DNA of 43,524 bases from Deltaproteobacteria bacterium (GTDB lineage Bacteria > Myxococcota_A > Polyangia > JACPQR01): contig JACPQR010000094.1 of NCBI GenBank assembly GCA_016190375.1, positions 1 through 43,524 of the forward strand, read 5' to 3'. The stretch's first letter is position 1. Each line of letters starts with the position of its first letter. Below the pieces are notes generated by a model. That model searched no databases. It saw only the letters and a program-made list of their open reading frames with translations, and had not been told where the DNA came from. Below are positions 33,736-40,977 of this stretch, piece by piece. Position numbers and translations under genes: made by a program.

Positions 33736-33764
33736 TTGTCTTCGCCCCGCGATCCGGGTTGACT
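33736..33764 (+). promoter_or_regulatory. Candidate bioB promoter
   Basis: TTGTCT (33736-33741), a 17-base spacer and TTGACT (33759-33764), ending eight bases before the bioB ATG. The -35 overlaps the end of the preceding gene's region. Match is partial; no ribosome binding site is present, which would fit a leaderless mRNA. Confidence 0.35.
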
Positions 33765-33772
33765 GCGGGGCC

Positions 33773-34744
33773 ATGTCCGAAGAGCCCGCAGCCGTCAGGC
33801 GCGACTGGTCGCTTCCGGAGGTCCGCGTGATCCACGATTTGCCGTTGACCGAGCTGGTCTTTCGGGCCCAGGGCGTTCACCGCGCCCACCACGCCAGCGC
33901 CGAGGTGCAGCTCTGCACCCTCCTGTCCGTGAAGACGGGTGGCTGCCAGGAAGACTGCGGCTACTGTCCGCAGTCCGCCCATCACGAGTCACGGGTGGAA
34001 CCGTCGCCGATGCTCTCGGTGTCCGACGTGCTGGCGTCCGCGCGCGCGGCCAAGGAATCGGGGGCGAGTCGTTTCTGCATGGGCGCCGCCTGGAGGCAGG
34101 CCAAGGATGGCCCCGCCTTCGAGAGGGTGCTGGAGATGGTGAGACAGGTCCGGGCCCTGGGCCTCGAGACCTGCGTCACGCTGGGGATGCTCGACGACGA
34201 GCAGGTGGACGCGCTCGCTGGTGCGGGGCTCACCGCGTACAACCACAACCTCGACACCTCGCGCGAGTTCTACGGCTCGGTCGTGACCACGCGGACCTAC
34301 GACGAGCGGCTCGAGACGGTCGGGCGCGTGCAGCGGGCGGGAATACACGTCTGCACCGGGGGCATCATCGGGATGGGAGAGTCGATCGACGATCGGTGCC
34401 GGATGCTCGTCACGCTGGCATCGCTCGAGCCTCACCCCGAGAGCGTTCCGATCAACGCCCTCGTTCGCGTCCCGGGGACGCCGCTCGCCGGCCGCCCGCC
34501 CACCGATCCCCTGGAGCTCGTTCGGATGATCGCCACCGCGCGTATCCTGATGCCGCACTCGACCGTCCGCTTGTCGGCGGGTCGCGCCGAGCTGACCGAC
34601 GAGGCGCAGGTGCTCTGCTTCCTCGCGGGGGCGAACTCCATCTTCTACGGCGACCGGTTGCTCACGACGGGGAACCCGGACATCGAGCGTGACCAGGCGC
34701 TCCTGCGCAAGGCGGGGCTCTCCGGGCGTCCGCTGCAGCAATAA
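33773..34744 (+). CDS. bioB: Biotin synthase
   Basis: BioB is the radical-SAM enzyme that inserts sulfur into dethiobiotin. The 323 residues contain the [4Fe-4S] motif [11 protein letters not shown] (Cys58, Cys62, Cys65), preceded by [13 protein letters not shown] and followed by [55 protein letters not shown] and RLSAGRAEL (the Arg of the [2Fe-2S] site). [16 protein letters not shown] closes the TIM barrel. Length is normal. No other biotin gene is in the window, so it appears to stand alone. Confidence 0.97.
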   Translation: MSEEPAAVRRDWSLPEVRVIHDLPLTELVFRAQGVHRAHHASAEVQLCTLLSVKTGGCQEDCGYCPQSAHHESRVEPSPMLSVSDVLASARAAKESGASRFCMGAAWRQAKDGPAFERVLEMVRQVRALGLETCVTLGMLDDEQVDALAGAGLTAYNHNLDTSREFYGSVVTTRTYDERLETVGRVQRAGIHVCTGGIIGMGESIDDRCRMLVTLASLEPHPESVPINALVRVPGTPLAGRPPTDPLELVRMIATARILMPHSTVRLSAGRAELTDEAQVLCFLAGANSIFYGDRLLTTGNPDIERDQALLRKAGLSGRPLQQ

Positions 34745-34766
34745 GAGGTTTTCGCTCATCTCCGCG

Positions 34767-34795
34767 TTGCCGCACCGGAAAACGGGTGGTAACGT
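34767..34795 (+). promoter_or_regulatory. Promoter of the TonB-like gene
   Basis: TTGCCG (34767-34772), a 17-base spacer ending in TGG and TAACGT (34790-34795), an extended -10. It ends nine bases before the ATG at 34805 with only a T-run between, so the mRNA would be almost leaderless. Confidence 0.55.
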
Positions 34796-34804
34796 TTTTT
34801 TCGG

Positions 34805-36340
34805 ATGCGCGGGAACCGCCTCGACCTGCTCTTGACGGCGCTGCTCTCGCTCCTCACGCACTACGCCCTGTTCACCGCGATTCCGCTGAAGAGCTTCAAG
34901 CCGAGGCGCTCGGGCCCGCCGCCGGTCGAGATCGAGATCAACGAGACGAGGTCCGCGACGACGGCGCCGGCGGCCCCGCCGGAGCCCGTGGCCCTGCCAT
35001 CGGTCCGGCCCGAGCACGAGGAGCCCGAGAAGGCGCCGCCGCAGCCACGACCGGTCGAGCCTCGGCCCGAGCCGCAGGAGGAGCACGAGCGGGTACTGGT
35101 CAAGAGAGCTCCGCGCGAGGAGCGCCAGATCCTCCAGTCGGTCGACCAGCCGAATCCGAACGAGGAGGAGACGCCCGAGAACCCGCACTTCCTCGCGCAG
35201 TCGAACCGAAACGTGGAGGAGGAGACCGTCGCGCGCTCGCGCTCCTTGACCCAGAACGACCTGAACCCGGGGGGCTCGAGGCCCAATCCCTCGCAGGAGG
35301 AGCAGGCGGGAACCGACGAGGAGGAGGTCGCCCGCGAGAACCAGGACCGCCCGGGCGTGCGAGAGCCCGACTCGGCCCCGGCGAGCCCCGGAGCGCCGGA
35401 GCAGCTTCCGCAGCCGGGAGGTGACGGTCGCCACGAGGGTGATCGTATCGCGGCCATGCGCGAGGTGCCGCGCGTCGACCGGCAGGGCATCGAGCTCGAG
35501 GGTCCCGGCGAGGTCGAGACACCGAGGCCCCAGCATCAGCCGGGGCGCGAGGGCCGAGCTGGCAGGCAAGGGGGGCGAGGACCGGGCCTGGGACCGAGGC
35601 TGCAGCTCTCGTGGAGCCAGTTCGAGCAGCTCTACGGCGAGGGCGAGCTGCGCCGCGAGCGAGAGGAGCAGGCCGAGCTGCGCCGGTCGAGGACGAAGGG
35701 GCGGTTCGCCGGGAACTGGGAGCGGATCCGCGCGGCGATGGAGAACTACGTGCCCGACGTCCGTCCGGGCAACCAGACCGCGCTGCGGGCTGCCGCTTCG
35801 CCCTTCGCGGTCTACCTCACGCAGATTCACCGGCGACTGCACCGGCTGTGGGCCGAGGGCTACCTGGTCGACCTCACGCTCCAGTCCGAGGACAGCCCGC
35901 TCAACGACTTCACGCTGATGGTCAACCTCGAGATCATCATCAACCCCGACGGGACGGTCCACAAGGTCGGCGTGGTCGACGGAGGGAGCGGCAACCTCGT
36001 GTTCGACGCCGCCGCGATCGACACCGTGTTCCGGTCCGCGCCGCACCCGCATCCTCCGCACGAGATCGTGTCAGGAGACGGCCGGACGTATCTCCACTGG
36101 GCCTTCTATCGGAACCACCGCCAGTGCGGGACCTTCAACGCCGAGCCGTTCATCCTTCCCAACCCGCCGTCCATGCCGCGCGACGAAGGCATCGGTCCGG
36201 CGATTCCTGCTCCGGCTCCTCGCAGACCGCCCGCCACAGAACCTCCTCCTCCGCCCCCCCCGGGCCCGCACGACGCGGATCACGAGGACGCTCCGACCCC
36301 GCCCGCACCTGACATCCCGCTCGGTGGCACGCTCGGCTGA
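34805..36340 (+). CDS. TonB-family energy-transducer-like protein with long acidic/Pro-rich linker
   Basis: The 511-residue protein has one N-terminal membrane helix (LDLLLTALLSLLTHYALFTA) and a very long periplasmic linker (about 30-270) rich in Pro, Glu, Arg and Gln. A TonB/TolA-type C-terminal domain (about 325-440) follows: SPFAVYLTQIHRRLHRLWAE, VNLEIIINPDGTVHKVGVVD, GSGNLVFDAAAIDTVFRSAP, TYLHWAFYRNHRQCGTF. It then has an extra Pro-rich tail (PPPPPPPGPHDADHE). TonB proteins pass proton-motive energy to outer-membrane receptors; no ExbB/ExbD lies nearby. The gene ends where the palindromic element begins. Confidence 0.85.
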   Translation: MRGNRLDLLLTALLSLLTHYALFTAIPLKSFKPRRSGPPPVEIEINETRSATTAPAAPPEPVALPSVRPEHEEPEKAPPQPRPVEPRPEPQEEHERVLVKRAPREERQILQSVDQPNPNEEETPENPHFLAQSNRNVEEETVARSRSLTQNDLNPGGSRPNPSQEEQAGTDEEEVARENQDRPGVREPDSAPASPGAPEQLPQPGGDGRHEGDRIAAMREVPRVDRQGIELEGPGEVETPRPQHQPGREGRAGRQGGRGPGLGPRLQLSWSQFEQLYGEGELRREREEQAELRRSRTKGRFAGNWERIRAAMENYVPDVRPGNQTALRAAASPFAVYLTQIHRRLHRLWAEGYLVDLTLQSEDSPLNDFTLMVNLEIIINPDGTVHKVGVVDGGSGNLVFDAAAIDTVFRSAPHPHPPHEIVSGDGRTYLHWAFYRNHRQCGTFNAEPFILPNPPSMPRDEGIGPAIPAPAPRRPPATEPPPPPPPGPHDADHEDAPTPPAPDIPLGGTLG

Positions 36341-36522
36341 GGGGACACGCACCCGAGTCGCAGCTATCCGAAATCACTCGCCTTCCAAGGACAACCGCGC
36401 AAACACTTTTTGTGCCATCGGCACGGATTGTGTTCGCGCGGTTGGCCCCAGAACATCAATGATGTCAAGGGCGTACGCGGCGGGTGCGTGTCCCCTAGTA
36501 CAGGTGCGTGTTCCCTAGTACA
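36340..36522. repeat. Nested palindromic element between convergent genes (MITE/REP-like)
   Basis: Perfect 16-base inverted ends (36340-36355 and 36481-36496; AGGGGACACGCACCCG). Inside is a second stem with 13 of 14 pairs (36393-36406 and 36430-36443), and inside that a 5-base stem with a 3-base loop (36412-36416, 36420-36424). The right end is doubled: two 20-base units, 36483-36502 and 36503-36522, differ by one base. It starts at the TonB-like gene's stop and includes the SpoIID gene's stop. It may act as a two-way terminator or be a mobile repeat. Confidence 0.8.
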
Positions 36523-38200
36523 GCCTTCCCAGGTCGGCTCCGGGGAAGTAGTGGGCTAGGATCTGGCGGTAGGTCGTTCCGCGCTCGGCCATCGACATCG
36601 CGCCCGTCTGGCACATCCCCACGCCGTGTCCCCATCCCGCGCCGCGGAAGGTGAAGCGGAGCGGGTTGCCGTTGGAAGCGCGCTCGATGTCGACCACGAA
36701 CGAGGCGCTCTTGAGGTTGCCGAAGAGCTGCCGGATTGCCAGCTCGCGCTCCACGCGCGCGGTGCCGCGATCGCCACGGATCGAGAGGGCGTGAAGGCGC
36801 CCGGACGCGCCGCGACCGTCGGGCTCGAGATCGAGGACGCGGCCGACCGGATGGCGCGCGTTGACCAGACGGTCGACCTCGGCCGCTTCCATCGTCGTCG
36901 ACCATCGCATCTGAGCCGCCCGCGCGAATCGCCCGGTCGAGCAGTAGGTGGGCGGCGAGAGGGCCAGCCATTGTCGCAAGAGCGCGTCGGTCCGCAGGCC
37001 CGCGGCGAATCGTTCCAGCTCGGGGTGGCGAGCGACGTCGGCGTCGAGGTGGCCGCGGAGCTGCGGGTCGGCCCGGGACGGCCAGACCACGTCGTTGTCC
37101 TCGGTGAAGCCGCCGCAGGCCGCGTGGTAGACCGAGCCCACGAGGGTCGCGCTTCCGGGGCGAAACAGCACCTCGCCGCGGGTCGCGAGGACCGCTGCGG
37201 TCGCGCGTTCTCGCTCGCGCCCGAGGCCCCCGTACACCTGGCAGTGCTGCTCCGCGCATACCAGGAAAGGATCGAGCAGGTGGCGATGTCCGATCTTCGC
37301 CATCAGCTCGCCGCGGGCCGTGACCGCCTGGGCGCGCAGCGCCCCGTCCGGCGAGTCAGCATAGATCTCGGATGGGACGATCCCGGCCAGCAGGCGATCG
37401 AGCGGGACGGCGTTGGCGACGGTGAGCTTTCCGCTGCGGTCCACGACGACGTAGATCCGGCCGGCGAACGTCCGGTCTTCGCGGCCGTGCCAGGAGTAGC
37501 CGACGCCGTGCTCGACGTCGCGGACCCGGATCGGGTGCCGGCCATCGGAGGCGATCCAGAGGACGTCGCTCGTGCGGACCACGGCGCTGGACCGGGCGCC
37601 GTCGACGCTCCACCGGGCGATCAAGCGGCCGGACGGCGGACGCCGGACGAGCGGCTGAACTCCAGTCGTGGAAAGCGTGTAGCGCCGCGCGAGGTCGGAG
37701 ACCAGCCGCTCCGCGTCCGCGCGAGACGAGGAGGCGCGCACTCCGACGAGGAGGTCCCGCGAGTCGAGCACGCGCCCCACGACGCCGAACACGGTCCCCG
37801 TCTCGATCGTCCGCGCGTCGGGGAAGCCCCTCTCGCGCCAGCGCGCCAGGACGGCGTCGGCCTGGTCGGCCGCGGCCCCCTCGACGTGCTCGACGATCGC
37901 CCAGTAGTCGAGCGCGCCGCCGTCGCCGTCCTCGAGGTCGACGGACACCTCCGACCCGGCCGGCAGCGAGATCTCGACGCCGCCTTCACCGTCGGGCATG
38001 AGGCGCAGCGGCCCCTGGGAGCCCAGGCGGACCGAGTCCTGGTGCTGCATCAGCCCGACCGTCACGACCGGGTCGCCTCCCGTCCCGAACTGAAACTGAT
38101 TCGAGTAGAGAAGCCGCACGCGGTCCGTCCGCGACAGCGGGTCGGCGGCCGCGGCGGGGGCGAGAGCCAGGAGCGCAAGGCAGAGGCCGGCGCGAAGCAT
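36515..38200 (-). CDS. SpoIID/LytB-domain secreted protein
   Basis: The 561-residue protein has a signal peptide (LRAGLCLALLALAPAAAADP). An N-terminal region (about 25-200) with an SPOR-like repeat pattern follows (DYWAIVEHVEGAAADQADAV, GVVGRVLDSRDLLVGVRASS). The SpoIID domain (about 235-555) shows GRIYVVVDRSGKLTVANAVP, LLAGIVPSEIYADSPDGALR, QAVTARGELMAKIGHRHLLD, YHAACGGFTEDNDVVWP and GAGWGHGVGMCQTGAMSMAE. SpoIID of Bacillus is a lytic transglycosylase that cuts denuded peptidoglycan; outside spore formers the domain occurs in cell-wall enzymes and LytB. The catalytic Glu is probably the one in VPSEIY. Its stop lies in the palindromic element. A -35/-10 pair ending six bases before the ATG suggests a leaderless transcript. 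Confidence 0.9.
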   Translation of the reverse strand: MLRAGLCLALLALAPAAAADPLSRTDRVRLLYSNQFQFGTGGDPVVTVGLMQHQDSVRLGSQGPLRLMPDGEGGVEISLPAGSEVSVDLEDGDGGALDYWAIVEHVEGAAADQADAVLARWRERGFPDARTIETGTVFGVVGRVLDSRDLLVGVRASSSRADAERLVSDLARRYTLSTTGVQPLVRRPPSGRLIARWSVDGARSSAVVRTSDVLWIASDGRHPIRVRDVEHGVGYSWHGREDRTFAGRIYVVVDRSGKLTVANAVPLDRLLAGIVPSEIYADSPDGALRAQAVTARGELMAKIGHRHLLDPFLVCAEQHCQVYGGLGRERERATAAVLATRGEVLFRPGSATLVGSVYHAACGGFTEDNDVVWPSRADPQLRGHLDADVARHPELERFAAGLRTDALLRQWLALSPPTYCSTGRFARAAQMRWSTTMEAAEVDRLVNARHPVGRVLDLEPDGRGASGRLHALSIRGDRGTARVERELAIRQLFGNLKSASFVVDIERASNGNPLRFTFRGAGWGHGVGMCQTGAMSMAERGTTYRQILAHYFPGADLGRLY

Positions 38201-38206
38201 GCCCCG

Positions 38207-38236
38207 ACACTACGGGGCGCCCTGGATCGCGGGCAA
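38207..38236 (-). promoter_or_regulatory. Promoter of the SpoIID-domain gene
   Basis: Minus strand: TTGCCC (38231-38236), an 18-base spacer and TAGTGT (38207-38212), ending six bases before the ATG at 38200. No ribosome binding site is present. Confidence 0.5.
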
Positions 38237-38265
38237 ATTTTGGGCTATCGGGGATCGAACGGGCG

Positions 38266-39216
38266 TCACTCGATGAAGTTGCCGGCATCGCAGTAGTCGC
38301 GGGGCTCGGGGTTGTCGCCCGCGCACACGCCCGGCCCGCCCCCGTCCAATCCATCGCACCAGCCATTTAGGCACTGGTTGCCGCTGGTGCACTCGTGCCC
38401 GGACGGGTAGTCGTCAGCGCAGGTCCCGTCCAGGCAGAAGTACCGCCAATCGCAGGAGTCGTTCCATTCGTCGATCGCGTGACACTCGTCGTCGAGCCGT
38501 CCGAGCCGGTAGCAGATCCCGGTCCGGTCGCACTGGTGGTCCTCTGCGCAGTTGCCGTTTTCGCACGGCTGGCCATCGGTCGGCATGTCCAGGCAGAACC
38601 GCTCGTCGTCGTTGGGCACCCAGGCGCACTCGAGCCCCTCCTCGCACTCCTCGTCGTTCTCGCAGCCGGCGCCTTCGCCCAGCGTCCCCACGAAGACGGC
38701 GTCACAAGCGACCGCATCATCTCTGACGTCGCCGTCGGGGCAGTCGACCCACATGGCCCGAAACGCTTCCACGCATCCCGGGACGGCCTCCGAGTCGATC
38801 ACGACGGTTCCCAGGTTGATCGGTCCACTCATGTTGGCCTGGCAGCCAAAGAAGAACGTGTCGATGCACGCGGTGAGCTCCTCGGGGCTCCATCCGCCAT
38901 CGCAACAGCCCGCGACCGTCTCGCACAGCACGTGGGCAATGTCGTCGCAGAGCTCCTCGAGGCTCACGTCGCCGTCGCCGTCCCCATCGCCGTCCCCGTC
39001 GCCGTCTGCGTCACCGTCTGCGTCACCGTCCGAGTCGGAGTCCGAGTCCGAATCCGAATCCGAGTCCGAATCCGAGTCCGCGTCCGAATCCGAGTCCGAA
39101 TCCGCGTCCGAGTCCGCGTCTCCGTCGGTCGTGTCGTCGTCACCGACGCCGCCGCAGCCGACCGAACAGAGGCAGAACACGAGGAACGAGTGGCGAAGAA
39201 CCGAGCGCAAGCACAT
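38266..39216 (-). CDS. Cys-rich lipoprotein with Asp-rich linker, paralogue A
   Basis: The 316-residue protein has a lipoprotein signal (HSFLVFCLCSVGC, Cys21). A linker of Asp-Ser and Asp-Gly repeats (about 25-83) follows, then a Cys-rich globular part: CDDIAHVLCETVAGCC, VPGCVEAFRAMWVDCP, TLGEGAGCENDEECEEGLEC, CENGNCAEDHQCDRTGICYR and a final YCDAGNFIE. Paired C-x(5-8)-C spacings imply many disulfides. It is a clear paralogue of the next gene leftward on this strand (39259-40194). A matching TGCTACAAT extended -10 lies just before its start. The ATG at 39216 was preferred over 39225 because the -10 spacing places the transcript start beside it. Surface-exposed; role unknown. Confidence 0.8.
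   Translation of the reverse strand: MCLRSVLRHSFLVFCLCSVGCGGVGDDDTTDGDADSDADSDSDSDADSDSDSDSDSDSDSDSDGDADGDADGDGDGDGDGDGDVSLEELCDDIAHVLCETVAGCCDGGWSPEELTACIDTFFFGCQANMSGPINLGTVVIDSEAVPGCVEAFRAMWVDCPDGDVRDDAVACDAVFVGTLGEGAGCENDEECEEGLECAWVPNDDERFCLDMPTDGQPCENGNCAEDHQCDRTGICYRLGRLDDECHAIDEWNDSCDWRYFCLDGTCADDYPSGHECTSGNQCLNGWCDGLDGGGPGVCAGDNPEPRDYCDAGNFIE
38968..39127. repeat. Coding microsatellite (Asp-Ser/Asp-Gly linker), paralogue A
   Basis: Imperfect six-base repeats of GTCCGA, GTCGCC and related units encode the acidic linker. Length variation by slippage would alter the distance from the membrane. Confidence 0.85.
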
Positions 39217-39223
39217 GGCGTTC

Positions 39224-39232
39224 ATTGTAGCA
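39224..39232 (-). promoter_or_regulatory. Extended -10 (TG-C-TACAAT) of paralogue A
   Basis: The hexamer ends seven bases before the ATG at 39216. It is nearly the same as the box before paralogue B. No -35 match, as expected for an extended -10. Confidence 0.6.
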
Positions 39233-39258
39233 GCCGCGGGCGGCTCGGGTGCGAGGCA

Positions 39259-40194
39259 TCAGTCGTCGAAGGTGAACTGGTCGGGGTCGCAGTATTCGAT
39301 CGGGGGGCGCTCTTCGCCGGTGCAGGTGCCACCGGTGCACTCGTTGGAGAGGCACTGGCGGTGGGCATCGCACGGTCGCCCGAGCGAGACGTCGGGGACG
39401 CAGCGGTCGTTCTGGTCGCAGAAGAGCGGCTTGGCGCAGGTGTCCGCCCAGTCGTCGAACGTCACGCAGTCGTCCCCATCGCGGCCGATCGGGAAGCAGG
39501 TGGGGACCCCGGCGTAGTCCTCCAGACATGCGTGGCCCGAGGCGCACCGTCTGTCCAGGCACTCCTCTCCGCCTCCCGGCATGAGAGTGCACGTGCCCTC
39601 GTCATCGCCATACCAGAAGCACTCGAGCGCTTCCTCGCACTCCTCCTCGTCGTCGCATCCGGCCCCTTCGCCGAGCTGGCCGACGAACGCGTCATCACAG
39701 GCGGAGACGTTCCCGTCGGGCTCGAAGGGAGGGCAGCCGGCGAACGTGGCGCGCAGGCCGTCGATGCACCCGGGGACGGCCTGCGGGTCGAGCAGTATGT
39801 CGCCGTCAGCGGCCGCGGTGCCCAGCCTCCTGATGCAGTTCTCGCCGAATGCGTCGGCGCACTGATCGATCGCGCCTCCGGGCCACCCGGTCCCGCAACA
39901 CTCCTCTGCCGACTCGCAGAAGGCGAGGGCGGCCTCGTCGCATACGTCCTCGACCGTGACGTCACCGTCGCCGTCGGCATCGCCGTCCCCGTCGCCGTCG
40001 CCGTCCCCGTCGCCGTCGCCGTCCCCGTCGCCGTCCCCGTCGGCATCGCCGTCCCCGTCGCCGTCGGCGTCGTCATCGTCGTCGCCACTCACGCCGCCGC
40101 AACCCATCGACAGCAGACACGCCAAGAGCAAGGCCGCCAATCCGGGGCCCCCAGCGACCGAAGGTCGTCTGGGGTGGAACCGCGCCGAGATCAT
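39259..40194 (-). CDS. Cys-rich lipoprotein with Asp-rich linker, paralogue B
   Basis: The 311-residue lipoprotein (LLLACLLSMGC, Cys32) has an Asp-Gly linker (about 36-80) and the same Cys-rich domain as paralogue A: CDEAALAFCESAEECC, VPGCIDGLRATFAGCP, QLGEGAGCDDEEECEEALEC, RRCASGHACLED, ending YCDPDQFTFDD. Divergence is considerable outside the Cys and GEGAGC motifs, so the duplication is old. Start 40194 was chosen from the TACAAT box six bases upstream; a frame extension to 40215 adds an unlikely MACYNAL. The stop lies 42 bases before paralogue A's start, with A's own promoter between. Confidence 0.8.
   Translation of the reverse strand: MISARFHPRRPSVAGGPGLAALLLACLLSMGCGGVSGDDDDDADGDGDGDADGDGDGDGDGDGDGDGDGDGDADGDGDVTVEDVCDEAALAFCESAEECCGTGWPGGAIDQCADAFGENCIRRLGTAAADGDILLDPQAVPGCIDGLRATFAGCPPFEPDGNVSACDDAFVGQLGEGAGCDDEEECEEALECFWYGDDEGTCTLMPGGGEECLDRRCASGHACLEDYAGVPTCFPIGRDGDDCVTFDDWADTCAKPLFCDQNDRCVPDVSLGRPCDAHRQCLSNECTGGTCTGEERPPIEYCDPDQFTFDD
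39958..40083. repeat. Coding microsatellite (Asp-Gly linker), paralogue B
   Basis: Near-perfect repeats of GTCGCC and GTCCCC units encoding alternating Asp and Gly. More regular than the tract in paralogue A. Confidence 0.85.
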
Positions 40195-40200
40195 GAGCGC

Positions 40201-40209
40201 ATTGTAACA
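40201..40209 (-). promoter_or_regulatory. Extended -10 (TG-T-TACAAT) of paralogue B
   Basis: The hexamer ends six bases before the ATG at 40194, again implying a leaderless mRNA. It lies in the 22 bases between the protease gene stop and this gene. Confidence 0.6.
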
Positions 40210-40216
40210 GGCCACG

Positions 40217-40831
40217 TCAGGCGCGAAGAGGGAGCTTCTCGGCGGGCCACCGGCCCGCAGCCGGCACCGGATCGTAGTCGCTGATGTACTGCAGGTTCAC
40301 GTAGTTGATCGTGAAGTGGGCCGCGATCGGCGCGGCGAGCTCGCCGGTTGCGATGAACAGGAGCCCGAAGAGGAAGCCCATGACCACGGCCATCGCCGTC
40401 CACGGAACGAAGCGGCGCGTCGGGCCGACGTGGAGCAGCCCGAAGACGAGGCTCGAGGCGACGAGCCCCGTCGAGGGCTGGAGCGCGCCGCGGAAGAACA
40501 GCTCCTCGGCGACGCTCGAGAGGAGCGCGAACGCCAGGATCTCGCGAGTGCGGAGCGGGCCGAAGATCTGTCGGAACTCGACGTGGAGCTGCCTCGCCCA
40601 GCCGAAACGCCGCACGCTGGCGCGCGTGGCGGTGCCGACGGCGAGCCCCAGGGCGCCGCCGACGACGAGGCCGCCCAGGACGCCGGGCAAGAGCGGCAGC
40701 CGGAGCCAGGCCTGCGGATGGTGGTAGATGTCCGGATTGCCGCGCAACAGGCCCCAGCCGCCGGCCGAGAGCGCGAGCGCGCCGTAAACCAGCGACGCGG
40801 CCTTGATGCGAGTCGTCGTCACGACTGCCAC
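40217..40831 (-). CDS. CPBP-family intramembrane metalloprotease
   Basis: The 204-residue membrane protein shows the three CPBP (CAAX/bacteriocin-processing) motifs: EELFFRG (Glu-Glu-x3-Arg), FGLLHVG (His) and HFTINYVN (His-x3-Asn). Helices include LVYGALALSAGGWGLL, LGGLVVGGALGLAVG and AMAVVMGFLFGLLFIATG. Such enzymes cleave within membranes or act as immunity proteins. The frame starts with GTG at 40831; no strong ribosome binding site was seen. The gene is transcribed away from the HD-GYP regulator. Confidence 0.88.
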   Translation of the reverse strand: MAVVTTTRIKAASLVYGALALSAGGWGLLRGNPDIYHHPQAWLRLPLLPGVLGGLVVGGALGLAVGTATRASVRRFGWARQLHVEFRQIFGPLRTREILAFALLSSVAEELFFRGALQPSTGLVASSLVFGLLHVGPTRRFVPWTAMAVVMGFLFGLLFIATGELAAPIAAHFTINYVNLQYISDYDPVPAAGRWPAEKLPLRA

Positions 40832-40902
40832 AAGCTACCAGATGCGGCCCCCGCTGGCGAACCGACGGACCACAACTTCTCGAGCGCGCGTCTCCCCCGT
40901 CA

Positions 40903-40932
40903 TTGACACTGCCGGCGAGCGAACGGGATACT
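40903..40932 (+). promoter_or_regulatory. Sigma-70-like promoter of the HD-GYP regulator gene
   Basis: Consensus TTGACA (40903-40908), an 18-base spacer and GATACT (40927-40932). It is the best vegetative promoter in the window. The transcript would start near 40939, about 40 bases before the chosen ATG. Confidence 0.65.
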
Positions 40933-40977
40933 CGCTCGTAGCTGTGGCCAAGTGCCGAGATGCGGCCTGGCGGGGAA

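Noticed and set aside
36626..38296. 556-codon plus-strand open frame
   Set aside because: Shadow of the SpoIID-domain gene; no recognisable motif.
39958..40083. CRISPR-like short repeats
   Set aside because: The repeats are in-frame six-base coding units without spacers; they encode an Asp-Gly linker.
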